Assembly (NCBI GenBank): GCA_965249175.1
Contig: OZ252227.1
Location: forward strand, 4,836,001 to 4,900,000
Reading direction: 5' to 3'
Source: CAZYFH01 sp965249175
GTDB lineage: Bacteria; Acidobacteriota; Vicinamibacteria; Vicinamibacterales; UBA8438
Length of the DNA: 64,000 nt
Shown: one piece after another, positions 16,706-24,970 of the stretch
Position numbering within the stretch: position 1 is the stretch's first letter
How the letters are laid out: each line of letters starts with the position of its first letter
Made by a program: the position numbers and the translations under genes
The notes under the pieces: model-generated
What the model was told of the DNA's origin: nothing
Database searches by the model: none
The model's input: only the letters and a program-made list of their open reading frames with translations

Positions 16706-17266
16706 ATGACGGACAGAAGCTCGACGAAGGCCTTGGGAACGGTGTCGGTCGGTGTCGGCGTCGGCATCATCGCGGCGAGCATGCTGCTGATGGCGCTCGA
16801 CACCCAGGTCGACGCCGCACAGCGAGGCGGGGGGCCGAGGGGCGGACGGATGCACGCCGACAACGGCGGCCCGGCCCTCGGGCGCATCCTGCCCCCGCTC
16901 CGACGTCTGGATCTCGACGAGTTCCAACGCACGCAGGTCCGTGCCCTGATGGACCAGCATCGCGAGGCTTTCCGGACGACGGCCGAGCAACTGCGCGCGG
17001 CGCGACGTGCGCTTCGCAGTGCCGTGACGACGGATGTCGTCAACGAGGGCGCGATCCGATCGCATGCAGCCCAGCTCGCGACGCTCGAGGGCGACGCCGC
17101 GGTGCAGCAGGCCTCACTCTTCGCCCAGGTGTGGCAGCTCCTGACACCCGACCAACAGGCGCAGGCAGCGGAGCTCGAGGAAGCCGCGCAGGCCCGGCGC
17201 AGTGAGCGGCGCACGCGGATGGAGGAACGCCGCCAGAAGCGGCAGGAACGTCGGCCGGACGCCTAA
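16706..17266 (+). CDS. Spy/CpxP-like periplasmic LTxxQ protein
   Basis: The 186-residue product has a signal sequence or anchor (residues 10-38, ending QVDAAQR), a glycine-rich stretch, and a helical domain (LDLDEFQRTQVRALMDQHREAFRTTAEQLRAARRALRSAV ... FAQVWQLLTPDQQAQAAELEEAAQARR). It contains the LTPDQQ form of the LTxxQ motif and a very basic tail. A clear Shine-Dalgarno (AAGGAGG, 16694-16700) precedes the ATG. It is divergent from the ECF sigma operon, whose product likely controls it. A 6-bp inverted repeat (GTCGCG-TGACT-CGCGAC, 16625-16641) lies in the shared promoter region. Confidence 0.8.
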   Translation: MTDRSSTKALGTVSVGVGVGIIAASMLLMALDTQVDAAQRGGGPRGGRMHADNGGPALGRILPPLRRLDLDEFQRTQVRALMDQHREAFRTTAEQLRAARRALRSAVTTDVVNEGAIRSHAAQLATLEGDAAVQQASLFAQVWQLLTPDQQAQAAELEEAAQARRSERRTRMEERRQKRQERRPDA

Positions 17267-17305
17267 TGGACTCGTTGTCGTCCACTGGCACCGCGCGCCT
17301 CGGGA

Positions 17306-17356
17306 CCGCGGAGCGGGGATCTCGGGGTCCCCGCGCTGCGGTCGCGGGGGCTTGGG
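17306..17356 (-). repeat. Short GC-rich repeat R3, copy A (palindromic)
   Basis: On the minus strand this 51-bp stretch matches a copy at 27192-27243, starting CCCAAGCCCCCGCGACCGC and ending CTCCGCGG. It contains a hairpin (CCCCGCG, 7-base loop, CGCGGGG; 17329-17349). It sits between two convergent genes and may end transcription, although no U-tract follows. Confidence 0.7.
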
Positions 17357-17369
17357 ATCCGGCGGGCGG

Positions 17370-19325
17370 TCATCGCGGTGGGCGGTCCAGGATGCGCTCG
17401 ATCTCGTCCATCACGCGGTCCATCCGGGCAATGAGCGCATCGTACGGCGCATCGGTCGCGAGGTCGATGCCGTAGTCCTGCAGCAGCTCGTATGCGTAGC
17501 GTGAACCGCCGGCGGAGAGCACGGCAAGATAGTCGTCACGCGCCTGCTCGTCACCGTTGAGGAAGCGCTCGGCGAACATCGTCCCGCCCGCGATCGACGT
17601 CGCGTACTGAAACACGTAGAAGTTGCGGTAGAAGTGGGGGATGAAGCCCCACTCGATCGCGTAGGCCGCGTCGTAGTCCAGCACGCCGGCGTCCGAACCG
17701 TGATAGCGACGCACGAGTTGCTCGTAGAGCTCGGTCATCTTCTCGCCCGAGAGCGCCTCTCCCGCCTCGACGAGCTCGTGGATCTTCAGCTCGAACTCGG
17801 CGAACATCACTTGTCGAAAAAATGTCCCGCGCACGGCTTCCAATGCGGTGCCGAGGTAGAAGAGCCGCTCCTCGTCGGTGATGTCCTGGGCGAGCATATG
17901 CTCCTGCAGCAGGACCTCGTTCGTCGTCGACGCGATCTCCGCCGTGAAGGTGGCGTAGCTCGCCGTCTCGTACGGGTTGTGCTCCTTCGAGAGCAGCGTG
18001 TGGACGGCGTGTCCCCATTCGTGGGACAGCGTCGACACGTCGTCGTACGTGCCGTTGAAGTTCAGCAACAGATACGGGTGACCGTCGTAGACCGACCCGA
18101 GCATGTAGGCCCCGGGCGCCTTCCCCTGTTGGGGGTAGACGTGCATCCACTCGCCGGCAAACCCCTCCTGCAACAGGTCGGTGTAGTGGTCGCCGAGCGG
18201 CGCCGCGGACGCCAGGGCGAGCGCCTCCGATTCGTCGAGGTCGAACGCGCGATCGGATGCCACGAGCGATGGGTAGATATCGTAGTAGCGCAGTTCGTCG
18301 AGACCCAGCATCCGCTGACGGAGCCGGAAGTACCGGTGTAGCGACGGCAGGTGGCGATGGGCCGCAGCGATCAGTGTGCGATAGACCGCGGTCGGGATGT
18401 GTGGCCCGGCCAGCGCCGCGTCCAGCGCACTGTCATAGCGGCGGGCCTTTGCCTCGAAGACGTGCGCCTTGACGTGGGTGTCGAGGGTCTGGCCGAGTGT
18501 TGCTTCATACGCCTTCCACGATTGCCAGAAGGCGTCGAAGACGCGTTGCCGATCCTCACGGTTCTGCGCCGCGCGATGCTTGCCGTAGGCGGCCGGGTCG
18601 AGCCGCACCGCCTCGCCCGTCGACAACGTGATGGTCGGAAACGGCATGTCCGAGCTCGACAGCATGGCGAAAATCCGCTCCGGCCCCTGGCGCATGGCGC
18701 TCGTTCCAGCAATGACCGCCTCCGCCTCATCCGTCAACGTGTGCGGTGCCCGGCGCAACGTGTCGCGCACATTGAACGCATGCTTCGACAACCCGGCATC
18801 CTCGCGCAGGTAGCGCTCGAACGTCGCGGAACCGACGCGGAGCAACTCGGGCGCGACGAAGCTCGTGACCGCCTCGAACTCGGCTAGCAGCAACGCCGCG
18901 TCGCCGCGCCGCTCCTGCGCATCGGCCACGCGTCGGTCTTCGTCGGACTTGAGAAAAGCGTAGGAATACAGGTGCTCGAGCGCCTTCGTGGTGTCGCTGA
19001 TGGCGTCGAGCGCCTCCCGGAGCACCGCGGCGCTTTCGCCCAGCCAGCCCTGAAATGCCGACAGGCCCTTGACCTGGTCCCCGAGGCGCGCCTTGTCGGC
19101 CGCCCACGCTTCAAGATTCGGATAGAGCGCGGCCAGGTCCCACGCGATCTGCGCGGGTGGTGTGGTGTCGGCGGGTTGCGCGGGCGCTGTCTCCGCTGGA
19201 TTCATGTGCGTGGCTTCATTGACTGTCATCGTCGTCATCATCATGGCCATGAGAGCCACGCCGAACACGGCGGCGCCCGAAGGGCCGCGCCCGGCCGCGC
19301 ACCTGTGGCGTGCATCGCTCGCCAT
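17370..19325 (-). CDS. pepF: Oligoendopeptidase F, M3 metallopeptidase family
   Basis: The 651-residue protein is an M3B-type zinc peptidase. The catalytic HEWGH lies in TLSHEWGHAVHTLLS near residue 430, and DRRVADAQERRGDAALLLAEFEAVTSFVAPELL and DYDAAYAIEWGFIPHFYRNFYVFQYATSIAGG are typical PepF blocks. It is about 50 residues longer than usual. The extra N-terminus (residues 1-40, including FGVALMAMMMTTMTV) resembles a signal peptide, so the enzyme may be exported. Alternatively translation starts at Met41 and the protein is cytosolic. PepF cleaves oligopeptides of about 7-17 residues. The start lies 2 bases after the aconitase stop, suggesting co-transcription. Confidence 0.92.
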   Translation of the reverse strand: MASDARHRCAAGRGPSGAAVFGVALMAMMMTTMTVNEATHMNPAETAPAQPADTTPPAQIAWDLAALYPNLEAWAADKARLGDQVKGLSAFQGWLGESAAVLREALDAISDTTKALEHLYSYAFLKSDEDRRVADAQERRGDAALLLAEFEAVTSFVAPELLRVGSATFERYLREDAGLSKHAFNVRDTLRRAPHTLTDEAEAVIAGTSAMRQGPERIFAMLSSSDMPFPTITLSTGEAVRLDPAAYGKHRAAQNREDRQRVFDAFWQSWKAYEATLGQTLDTHVKAHVFEAKARRYDSALDAALAGPHIPTAVYRTLIAAAHRHLPSLHRYFRLRQRMLGLDELRYYDIYPSLVASDRAFDLDESEALALASAAPLGDHYTDLLQEGFAGEWMHVYPQQGKAPGAYMLGSVYDGHPYLLLNFNGTYDDVSTLSHEWGHAVHTLLSKEHNPYETASYATFTAEIASTTNEVLLQEHMLAQDITDEERLFYLGTALEAVRGTFFRQVMFAEFELKIHELVEAGEALSGEKMTELYEQLVRRYHGSDAGVLDYDAAYAIEWGFIPHFYRNFYVFQYATSIAGGTMFAERFLNGDEQARDDYLAVLSAGGSRYAYELLQDYGIDLATDAPYDALIARMDRVMDEIERILDRPPR

Positions 19326-19327
19326 CG

Positions 19328-22006
19328 TCAGGCCACCAGCTGCCGGAGCACGTACGGGAGAATCCCGCCGTGGCGGAAATACATGAGCTCATCGGGCGTA
19401 TCGATACGGGCCGTCACGCTGAACTCGCGTCTCGCGCCACCGACCGCCGTCACGCGGACCCGGACGTCGCTGCGAGGCGCGAGCCCGTCGGCGACGCCGG
19501 TGAAGTCGAATGACTCGGTTCCGGTCAGACCCAGGCTCGTCGCCGAGTCCCCCTCCTTGAACACGAGCGGTAACACCCCCATGAACACCAAATTGCTCCG
19601 ATGGATCCGCTCGAAGCTCTCGGCAATCACCGCGCGGACCCCGAGCAGCATCGTCCCCTTGGCCGCCCAGTCACGTGAGGATCCAGAACCGTATTCCGTA
19701 CCGGCCAGCACGATCAGCGGCGTGCCCTCCGTCTGGTAACGCATCCCGGCGTCGTAGATGCTCAGCTGCTCCCCGCTTGGCTGGTGACGCGTCCACCCGC
19801 CCTCCGTACCCGGCGCGAGCTGGTTGCGCAGGCGGACGTTGGCGAACGTGCCCCGCATCATCACCTCGTGGTTGCCCCGCCGGCTACCGAACGAGTTGAA
19901 GTCCGTTGGGGCGACGCCGTTGGCGATCAGATACCGCCCAGCCGGGCCCTCTGCGGGGATCGCGCCCGCAGGCGAGATGTGGTCGGTGGTGACGCTGTCG
20001 CCCAGCAGGGCCAGGACACGCGCGCCGCCGATGTCGGCGAGCGGGGCGGGTTGGGCCGACAGCGCATCGAAGAACGGCGGGTGCTGGATATAGGTCGAGT
20101 CGTTCGACCAGTGGAACCGGTCGCCGCCCGACGCCGACAGATCGCGCCACCGGTGGTCGCCGTCGAAGACACCGGCGTATTTCTCGGTGAACTGCTCGGT
20201 CCTCACCGCCGACGTCATGGCCGCCTGGACCTCGCCCGCAGAGGGCCAGAGATCGGCGAGGAACACATCGCGCCCGTCGGAACCGGTGCCGAGCGGCTCG
20301 GTTGTGAGATCGATGGTCATGCGGCCGGCGATCGCGTAGGCAACGACGAGCGGCGGCGACGCGAGATAGTTTGCCCGTACGAGCGCCTGGATCCGTCCCT
20401 CGAAGTTGCGGTTCCCGCTCAGCACGGACGCCACGATGAGATCGCGCGTCGTGATGGCGTGCGCGACGTCGTCCGGCAGCGGGCCACTGTTGCCGATGCA
20501 CGTCGTGCACCCATAGCCGACGAGGCCGAACCCAAGCTCGGCAAGGGGCGCCAGCAATCCGGCGGCCCTGAGATACTCGGTGACCACCATCGAGCCGGGC
20601 GCCAGGCTCGTCTTGACCCACGGCTGCGGCCGCAACCCGCGCTCCGCCGCCTTGCGGGCAACCAGCCCCGCGGCCAGCATGACGCTCGGGTTCGACGTGT
20701 TCGTGCAGCTCGTGATCGCGGCGATGACGACCGCACCGTGATCGATGTCGGCCACGCCGCCGTCGCCATTGGACGACGCCGGTGACGACCCGACGCCGTA
20801 TCCGGGGCGCGATTCGTCGAGCACGGCTTGAAACGCCTGCTTCGCGTTTTTCAGTAGGACGCGGTCCTGTGGACGCTTCGGACCGGCGATGCACGGTTCG
20901 ACGGTCCCGAGGTCGATCTCGACGACGTCGGTGTAGACCGGTTCATCCGAGTCCGTCGCGAAGAGGCCCTGCGTCTTCGCGTACGCCTCGACCAGATCAA
21001 CCTGCGCCGCCGGACGCCCGGTCAGCGCCAGATAATCGAGCGTCATCCCATCGATCGGACAGATGGCCACCGTCGATCCGTATTCGGGCGACATGTTGCC
21101 GAGCGTGGCACGGTCGGCCAGCGTGAGCGAGCCGAGACCCGGACCGAAGAACTCGACGAACTTGCCGACGACCCCGTAGCGTCGCAGCCGCTCCGTCACC
21201 GTCAGGACCAGGTCCGTCGCCGTCGTCCCCCCGAAAAGCCTTCCGACCAATCGCACGCCGATGACGTCCGGTATGAGCATCGAGATCGGTTGGCCCAACA
21301 TCGCCGCTTCCGCCTCGATGCCACCGACCCCCCACCCGACGACACCGAGCCCGTTGACCATCGTCGTGTGCGAATCGGTGCCGACAAGCGTGTCTGGATA
21401 CGCGAGCGTGTGCCCGTTCGAGGTGTCGCGGCACACGACGCGGGCCAGATACTCGACATTGATCTGGTGGACGATGCCGGTGTCGGGCGGCACGACCTTG
21501 AAGTTGTGGAAGGCGTCCTGTCCCCACTTCAAGAACGCATAGCGTTCGCGGTTCCGCGCGAACTCGAGCTCGGCGTTGAGCTCCATGGCGTCGGGCCGAC
21601 CAAAATGGTCGACCTGCACGGAGTGGTCGATGACGAGCTCCGCCGGTTGCAACGGGTTGACGCGGCCCGGGTCGCCGCCCAGCCGGACGACGCCGTCCCG
21701 CATCGCGGCAAGATCGACCACGGCCGGCACCCCAGTAAAATCCTGCAGCAGCACCCGCGCCGGCATGAAGGCAATCTCCCCCGCGAGCCCCGGCGTCCAG
21801 CGTGCGAGCGCCTCGATGTCGTCCGCCATCACCGAACCGCCGTCCTCACGGCGGAGCATGTTCTCCAGCAGGATCTTGAGCGAATACGGCAGTCGGCCCA
21901 CGGCGGGATAGCCGTTGGATTCGAGCGCGCGGAGGTTGTACAGCTCGACGGTGGTACCGTCGCCGGCGGGCAATGCCTGGCGCGTGCCAAAGGAGTTGAG
22001 GCTCAT
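19328..22006 (-). CDS. acnA: Aconitate hydratase, AcnA type
   Basis: The 892-residue length matches bacterial AcnA/IRP1-like aconitases. The [4Fe-4S] cluster cysteines are visible in AITSCTNTSNPSVMLAAGL (about 430-450) and GYGCTTCIGNSGPL (about 495-510). The N-terminal part has LLQDFTGVPAVVDLAAMRD and VDHSVQVDHFG. The swivel domain has FNSFGSRRGNHEVMMRGTFANVRLRN and IVLAGTEYGSGSSRDWAAKGT. It converts citrate to isocitrate through cis-aconitate in the TCA cycle, in the cytosol. The ATG at 22006 begins MSLNSFGTRQALPAGDG. The divergent gene is endonuclease IV, 315 bases away. Confidence 0.97.
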   Translation of the reverse strand: MSLNSFGTRQALPAGDGTTVELYNLRALESNGYPAVGRLPYSLKILLENMLRREDGGSVMADDIEALARWTPGLAGEIAFMPARVLLQDFTGVPAVVDLAAMRDGVVRLGGDPGRVNPLQPAELVIDHSVQVDHFGRPDAMELNAELEFARNRERYAFLKWGQDAFHNFKVVPPDTGIVHQINVEYLARVVCRDTSNGHTLAYPDTLVGTDSHTTMVNGLGVVGWGVGGIEAEAAMLGQPISMLIPDVIGVRLVGRLFGGTTATDLVLTVTERLRRYGVVGKFVEFFGPGLGSLTLADRATLGNMSPEYGSTVAICPIDGMTLDYLALTGRPAAQVDLVEAYAKTQGLFATDSDEPVYTDVVEIDLGTVEPCIAGPKRPQDRVLLKNAKQAFQAVLDESRPGYGVGSSPASSNGDGGVADIDHGAVVIAAITSCTNTSNPSVMLAAGLVARKAAERGLRPQPWVKTSLAPGSMVVTEYLRAAGLLAPLAELGFGLVGYGCTTCIGNSGPLPDDVAHAITTRDLIVASVLSGNRNFEGRIQALVRANYLASPPLVVAYAIAGRMTIDLTTEPLGTGSDGRDVFLADLWPSAGEVQAAMTSAVRTEQFTEKYAGVFDGDHRWRDLSASGGDRFHWSNDSTYIQHPPFFDALSAQPAPLADIGGARVLALLGDSVTTDHISPAGAIPAEGPAGRYLIANGVAPTDFNSFGSRRGNHEVMMRGTFANVRLRNQLAPGTEGGWTRHQPSGEQLSIYDAGMRYQTEGTPLIVLAGTEYGSGSSRDWAAKGTMLLGVRAVIAESFERIHRSNLVFMGVLPLVFKEGDSATSLGLTGTESFDFTGVADGLAPRSDVRVRVTAVGGARREFSVTARIDTPDELMYFRHGGILPYVLRQLVA

Positions 22007-22045
22007 GGTCTATCTGTACCTGCGAGGTCCCCGGCGGCGACGCAC

Positions 22046-22065
22046 GTGAGCGCCGGGTTTAGAAT
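22046..22065 (+). promoter_or_regulatory. Promoter-like motif upstream of nfo
   Basis: GTGAGCGCCGGGTTTAGAAT resembles motifs before three other plus-strand genes in this window (39352, 39863, 44740). TAGAAT would be the -10 box. The whole 22007-22321 gap otherwise holds only this motif and the fold-back element at 22133-22308. Confidence 0.4.
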
Positions 22066-22132
22066 GCCGTCGACTCGTCGGACGGAATCCTCAATGATCC
22101 TTCACGATCGACCCGTGACGCAAGGCCGCGCC

Positions 22133-22308
22133 CAAGCAGTCCGTGGTGAAAGTCCGCGTGGCACCGAGACCCGCTGGGGTGAAGCCGCGCGCGGCCCTTG
22201 CAAGTTGCGAAGAGGGAGAATACCGGGAGTATTTGACCGATGAGCAGCGCAGACGGGCGGGTTGCATCGCCAGTCGAATGCAGCGGCACTTTCACCACGG
22301 ACTGCTAG
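22133..22308 (+). mobile_element. R1 fold-back (MITE-like) element, copy 1
   Basis: A 176-bp element bounded by CAAG on the left and CTAG on the right. Its 17-19 bp terminal arms are perfect inverted repeats (AGCAGTCCGTGGTGAAAGT and its complement). A conserved core lies near 22211-22240 (GAGGGAGAATACCGGGAG...TATTTGACC). In this copy the arms carry GTCC/GGAC where the others carry GCCC/GGGC, so both arms changed together. It ends 13 bases before the nfo start codon. Confidence 0.85.
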
Positions 22309-22321
22309 CGGGTGGACGCCC

Positions 22322-23200
22322 ATGACCCGACCGCGTCTCGGAGCGCACATGTCGATCGCCGGCGGCGTACCGCGCGCGATCGAACGCGCGGTCGCGACCG
22401 GGTGCGAAGCCCTGCAGATCTTCACGAAGAACTCGAACCAGTGGCGCGGACGGCCTATCCCTGACGCGGAGGTCGAGGATTTCCGCGCCAGGGCCCATGC
22501 GAGCACGATCGACTCGATCGTGTCGCATGCGAGCTATCTGATCAACCTGGCGGCGCCCGATCGCGCCCTGCGCCAGCGGTCGATCGCGGCGTTGGAGGAC
22601 GAGCTCCACCGGGGCGACCAGCTCGGACTCTCAGGCGTCGTCCTCCATCCGGGGGCGTACACGACGGGCACGGAACAGGACGGGCTGAAGTGGATCGCCG
22701 AAGGAATCGCCCACGCGCAGTCCCGCCAGACGGGCCGCACGCCGGTGGTGCTCGAGCACACGGCGGGTCAGGGCACGATGCTCGGGCATCGGTTCGAGCA
22801 GCTACGCGCGATGATCGACCAGCTCGACGACGCGTCGCGCGTAGCACTCTGTCTCGACACGTGCCACCTCGTCGCCGCCGGTTACGACATCGTCTCGGAG
22901 GAGGGCTATCGCCGAGTCTGTGACGATTTCGACGCCGTGCTCGGGTTCGATCGCCTGACGGTCGTGCATCTCAACGATTCGAAGAAGCCGCTCGGCAGCC
23001 GCGTCGACCGCCACGACAACATCGGACAAGGCTGCATCGGCACGGAGCCGTTCCGCAGGCTGCTGCGGGACCCGCGGTTCGCACGCATGCCGATGGTGCT
23101 CGAAACGCCCAAAGCCGGACGTGGCCAACCGTCCGGGACCGACGCCGACCCCCAGGACCTCGAGAACCTCGCGCTCTTGCGGAGACTCCGCGATGAATGA
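22322..23200 (+). CDS. nfo: Endonuclease IV (apurinic/apyrimidinic endonuclease)
   Basis: The 292-residue protein is a TIM-barrel AP endonuclease with the three-zinc site. Candidate ligands are seen in VLHPGAYTTG (His), VVLEHTAGQG (Glu), LDTCHLVAAGYD (Asp, His), VVHLNDSK (His), SRVDRHDNIGQG (Asp, His) and MVLETPK (Glu). It cuts 5' to abasic sites in base-excision repair. The frame is open upstream into the fold-back element, but the family-typical start MTRPRLGAHMSIAGG corresponds to the ATG at 22322. The R1 element ends only 13 bases upstream, so it lies in the 5' leader if the motif at 22046 is the promoter. Confidence 0.95.
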   Translation: MTRPRLGAHMSIAGGVPRAIERAVATGCEALQIFTKNSNQWRGRPIPDAEVEDFRARAHASTIDSIVSHASYLINLAAPDRALRQRSIAALEDELHRGDQLGLSGVVLHPGAYTTGTEQDGLKWIAEGIAHAQSRQTGRTPVVLEHTAGQGTMLGHRFEQLRAMIDQLDDASRVALCLDTCHLVAAGYDIVSEEGYRRVCDDFDAVLGFDRLTVVHLNDSKKPLGSRVDRHDNIGQGCIGTEPFRRLLRDPRFARMPMVLETPKAGRGQPSGTDADPQDLENLALLRRLRDE

Positions 23201-23233
23201 GGGCGCCACGTCTCCCGACGACCCGGGCGTCAC

Positions 23234-23411
23234 CGAGTGTCCTGTAACCGTGATTCGCTGCATACGTCCTGGCGCGCGGCGCCCGGCTGGCCAGGGGCAA
23301 CGAGGGAGCATAGTGGGCCTATGTGACCCCGCTGACAGGTGGTTCAGCGCCGACCATTGCGGGATGCCCCGCCCGGGAATTATGTGGCGAATCACGGTTA
23401 CAGGACACTAG
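23234..23411 (+). mobile_element. Fold-back element of a second type (F2), core related to R1
   Basis: The ends carry perfect 23-bp inverted repeats (23236-23258 and 23387-23409; left arm begins AGTGTCCTGTAACCGTGATT). The right end reads CTAG and the left end CGAG, comparable to the CTAG borders of the R1 copies. Inside, GAGGGAGCATA..GGG..TATGTGACC and GCGGGATGC match the R1 core. The right arm overlaps the last codons and stop of the AMMECR1 gene. It lies between two convergent genes. Confidence 0.85.
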
Positions 23412-23955
23412 CTTCGCTGAACACCTGGGCCTCGAACGTCCAGACACTCGCGCCCCGCGTCCAGGCATCCTCCGGCAGACCGGCCTTGCGACACGTCTGG
23501 TCGAGAAACGTCTGAGCGCCCCAGCCCCACTCGACCGCCACCTGCGGCAAGAGCAGACCACGATGCGCGCCGTCGTCGACGACCAGGCCGTGGCGGCCCA
23601 CAGCGATCGCGGTTACGTCTCGGAGCTCGGTCAGCGGGCCGAGCACGGAGACCTCGAACACGACGTCGGCGAGCTCGACGCGCGTGAGCGCGGGGAAGCG
23701 CGGATCCTCGCTCGCGGCGGCAACGGCGACGCGACGGACGATGTCAGCCAGCGGCGCGTCCGCCTCGACGTGACCGATGCAGCCGCGGAGCTCCCCCGCC
23801 ATGTGGATCGTGACGAACGCGCCAGCCCGGCGGCGCAGTGTGTCGGAGCCGCCGGAGTCCGCCATGACGTCGGGCAACGGGTCGTCGAGTCTCGCTGCCA
23901 CCGCGCCGCGCGCAATCAACAGCAAACACCGTCCCTGGGCGTCGGACAGGGTCAT
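23398..23955 (-). CDS. AMMECR1-domain protein (AmmeMemoRadiSam system protein A)
   Basis: The 185-residue protein is a full AMMECR1 domain. GAFVTIHMAGELRGCIGHVEADAPLADIVRRVAVAAASEDPRFPAL contains the invariant LRGCIG motif, and VEVSVLGPL-like and GLLLPQVAVEWGW segments complete the fold. Its last residues (ASVL) and stop are encoded by the right arm of the F2 fold-back element, so the native C-terminus was probably altered by insertion. It follows the MEMO-family gene by 4 bases. In many genomes these two occur with a radical SAM protein; none is seen here. The biochemical function is unknown. Confidence 0.9.
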   Translation of the reverse strand: MTLSDAQGRCLLLIARGAVAARLDDPLPDVMADSGGSDTLRRRAGAFVTIHMAGELRGCIGHVEADAPLADIVRRVAVAAASEDPRFPALTRVELADVVFEVSVLGPLTELRDVTAIAVGRHGLVVDDGAHRGLLLPQVAVEWGWGAQTFLDQTCRKAGLPEDAWTRGASVWTFEAQVFSEASVL

Positions 23956-23959
23956 CCGG

Positions 23960-24862
23960 TCACTCCAGCACGGCCGCGAGGTATCCGACCACCTGCCGCT
24001 TGTCTCCTGACACGTCCCCCGAATCGGCGCGCATCAGCACTTGGCCGCGTGTCGCGCCGAGCGCACGCGCGGCCCGCATCACGCTGATCGCGGCTCCTCC
24101 TCCGCAGGCCACCGAGCGTCCGCGCTCGGGCTCCGGATACCGCTCGAACTCGGTCAGCAGCCCATCCGCGTCGAATCGATCCACGAAGCCGGCAACGCGC
24201 CCGTCAAGCTCGGCTGCTCGGTCGGCGTCGAAATAGTGCGACAGATCGGTGCTGGCCACGAGCAGCGCCCTGGTGTCGGCCAACGTCTCGGCAAGCACGT
24301 CGGCGAGGGCGAGGATGGTCGAGCGCACCTGATAGCCGACGACCAGCGGCACGATGGGCGTATCGGGAAGGACCCGCCGCAGAAACGGTAGCTGGAGCTC
24401 GAGCGAGTGCTCTCGTGCGTGCGCCTCGGGGTGGAGGACGACCAACGGAGATCGCGTACGCATGCGCGCCGCCAGCGCGGCATCGACCGCTATCGGCCCC
24501 AGTGGCGTGTCGAACGCGCCGCGCGCATAGACGGACACACCGTCGAATCCGACGAAGTGAGACGGGCCGACCAGCACCACGACGTCATAGGGCCCGCCCC
24601 GCACCGCAGCATACGCATGCGCCGCCACCGGCCCCGAATAGACCAGCCCGGCGTGCGGCACGATGAGCGCACGGACGCGCGGCCGGCGATTCTCGCTCGC
24701 CCGATGGAGGTAGCCATCCACCTCGGCTGAGAGAGCCGCCGCGTCCGCCGGATACCACGTACCGGCGACGGCAGCCCGCCGTAGCGGCTCCAGTTCCTCG
24801 CGCTGAGGTCCCACGAGATCGTCCGTTCGCGTGTGCTGGCCGTGGCCGCGCCCACGGCCCAT
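23960..24862 (-). CDS. MEMO1-family protein (AmmeMemoRadiSam system protein B)
   Basis: The family domain begins LRRAAVAGTWYPADAAALSAEVDGYL and continues with VRALIVPHAGLVYSGPVAAHAYAAV, VVLVGPSHFVGFDGVSVYARGAFDTPLG, HSLELQLPFL, and LLVASTDLSHYF. Its conserved His, Asp and Cys residues form a dioxygenase-like metal site in relatives. The start is uncertain. The ATG at 24862 (301 residues) is used here; a GTG at 24814 gives 284 residues, closer to the usual length. The frame remains open to 25042 but that part is low complexity. It is paired with AMMECR1 on the same strand. Confidence 0.88.
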   Translation of the reverse strand: MGRGRGHGQHTRTDDLVGPQREELEPLRRAAVAGTWYPADAAALSAEVDGYLHRASENRRPRVRALIVPHAGLVYSGPVAAHAYAAVRGGPYDVVVLVGPSHFVGFDGVSVYARGAFDTPLGPIAVDAALAARMRTRSPLVVLHPEAHAREHSLELQLPFLRRVLPDTPIVPLVVGYQVRSTILALADVLAETLADTRALLVASTDLSHYFDADRAAELDGRVAGFVDRFDADGLLTEFERYPEPERGRSVACGGGAAISVMRAARALGATRGQVLMRADSGDVSGDKRQVVGYLAAVLE

Positions 24863-24970
24863 TCCGTCGAGGAAACGCGGCGTCGCGCAGGTCGCACCGC
24901 GGCAGTCGCTACGTTGACCGCCGACAGCCACTCCACTATTCTGGCCTCGAATCCCCCCCGTGAGGTGAGC

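Noticed and set aside
22143..22325. Short frames inside the fold-back elements encoding similar peptides (EEGEYREYLTDEQRR..., FHHGLL)
   Set aside because: The similarity comes from the shared element DNA. FHHGLL appears on both strands because of the inverted repeats, copy 4 breaks the frame, and no start signals are present. A distant likeness of TDEQ to insertion-sequence transposase N-termini is too short to use.
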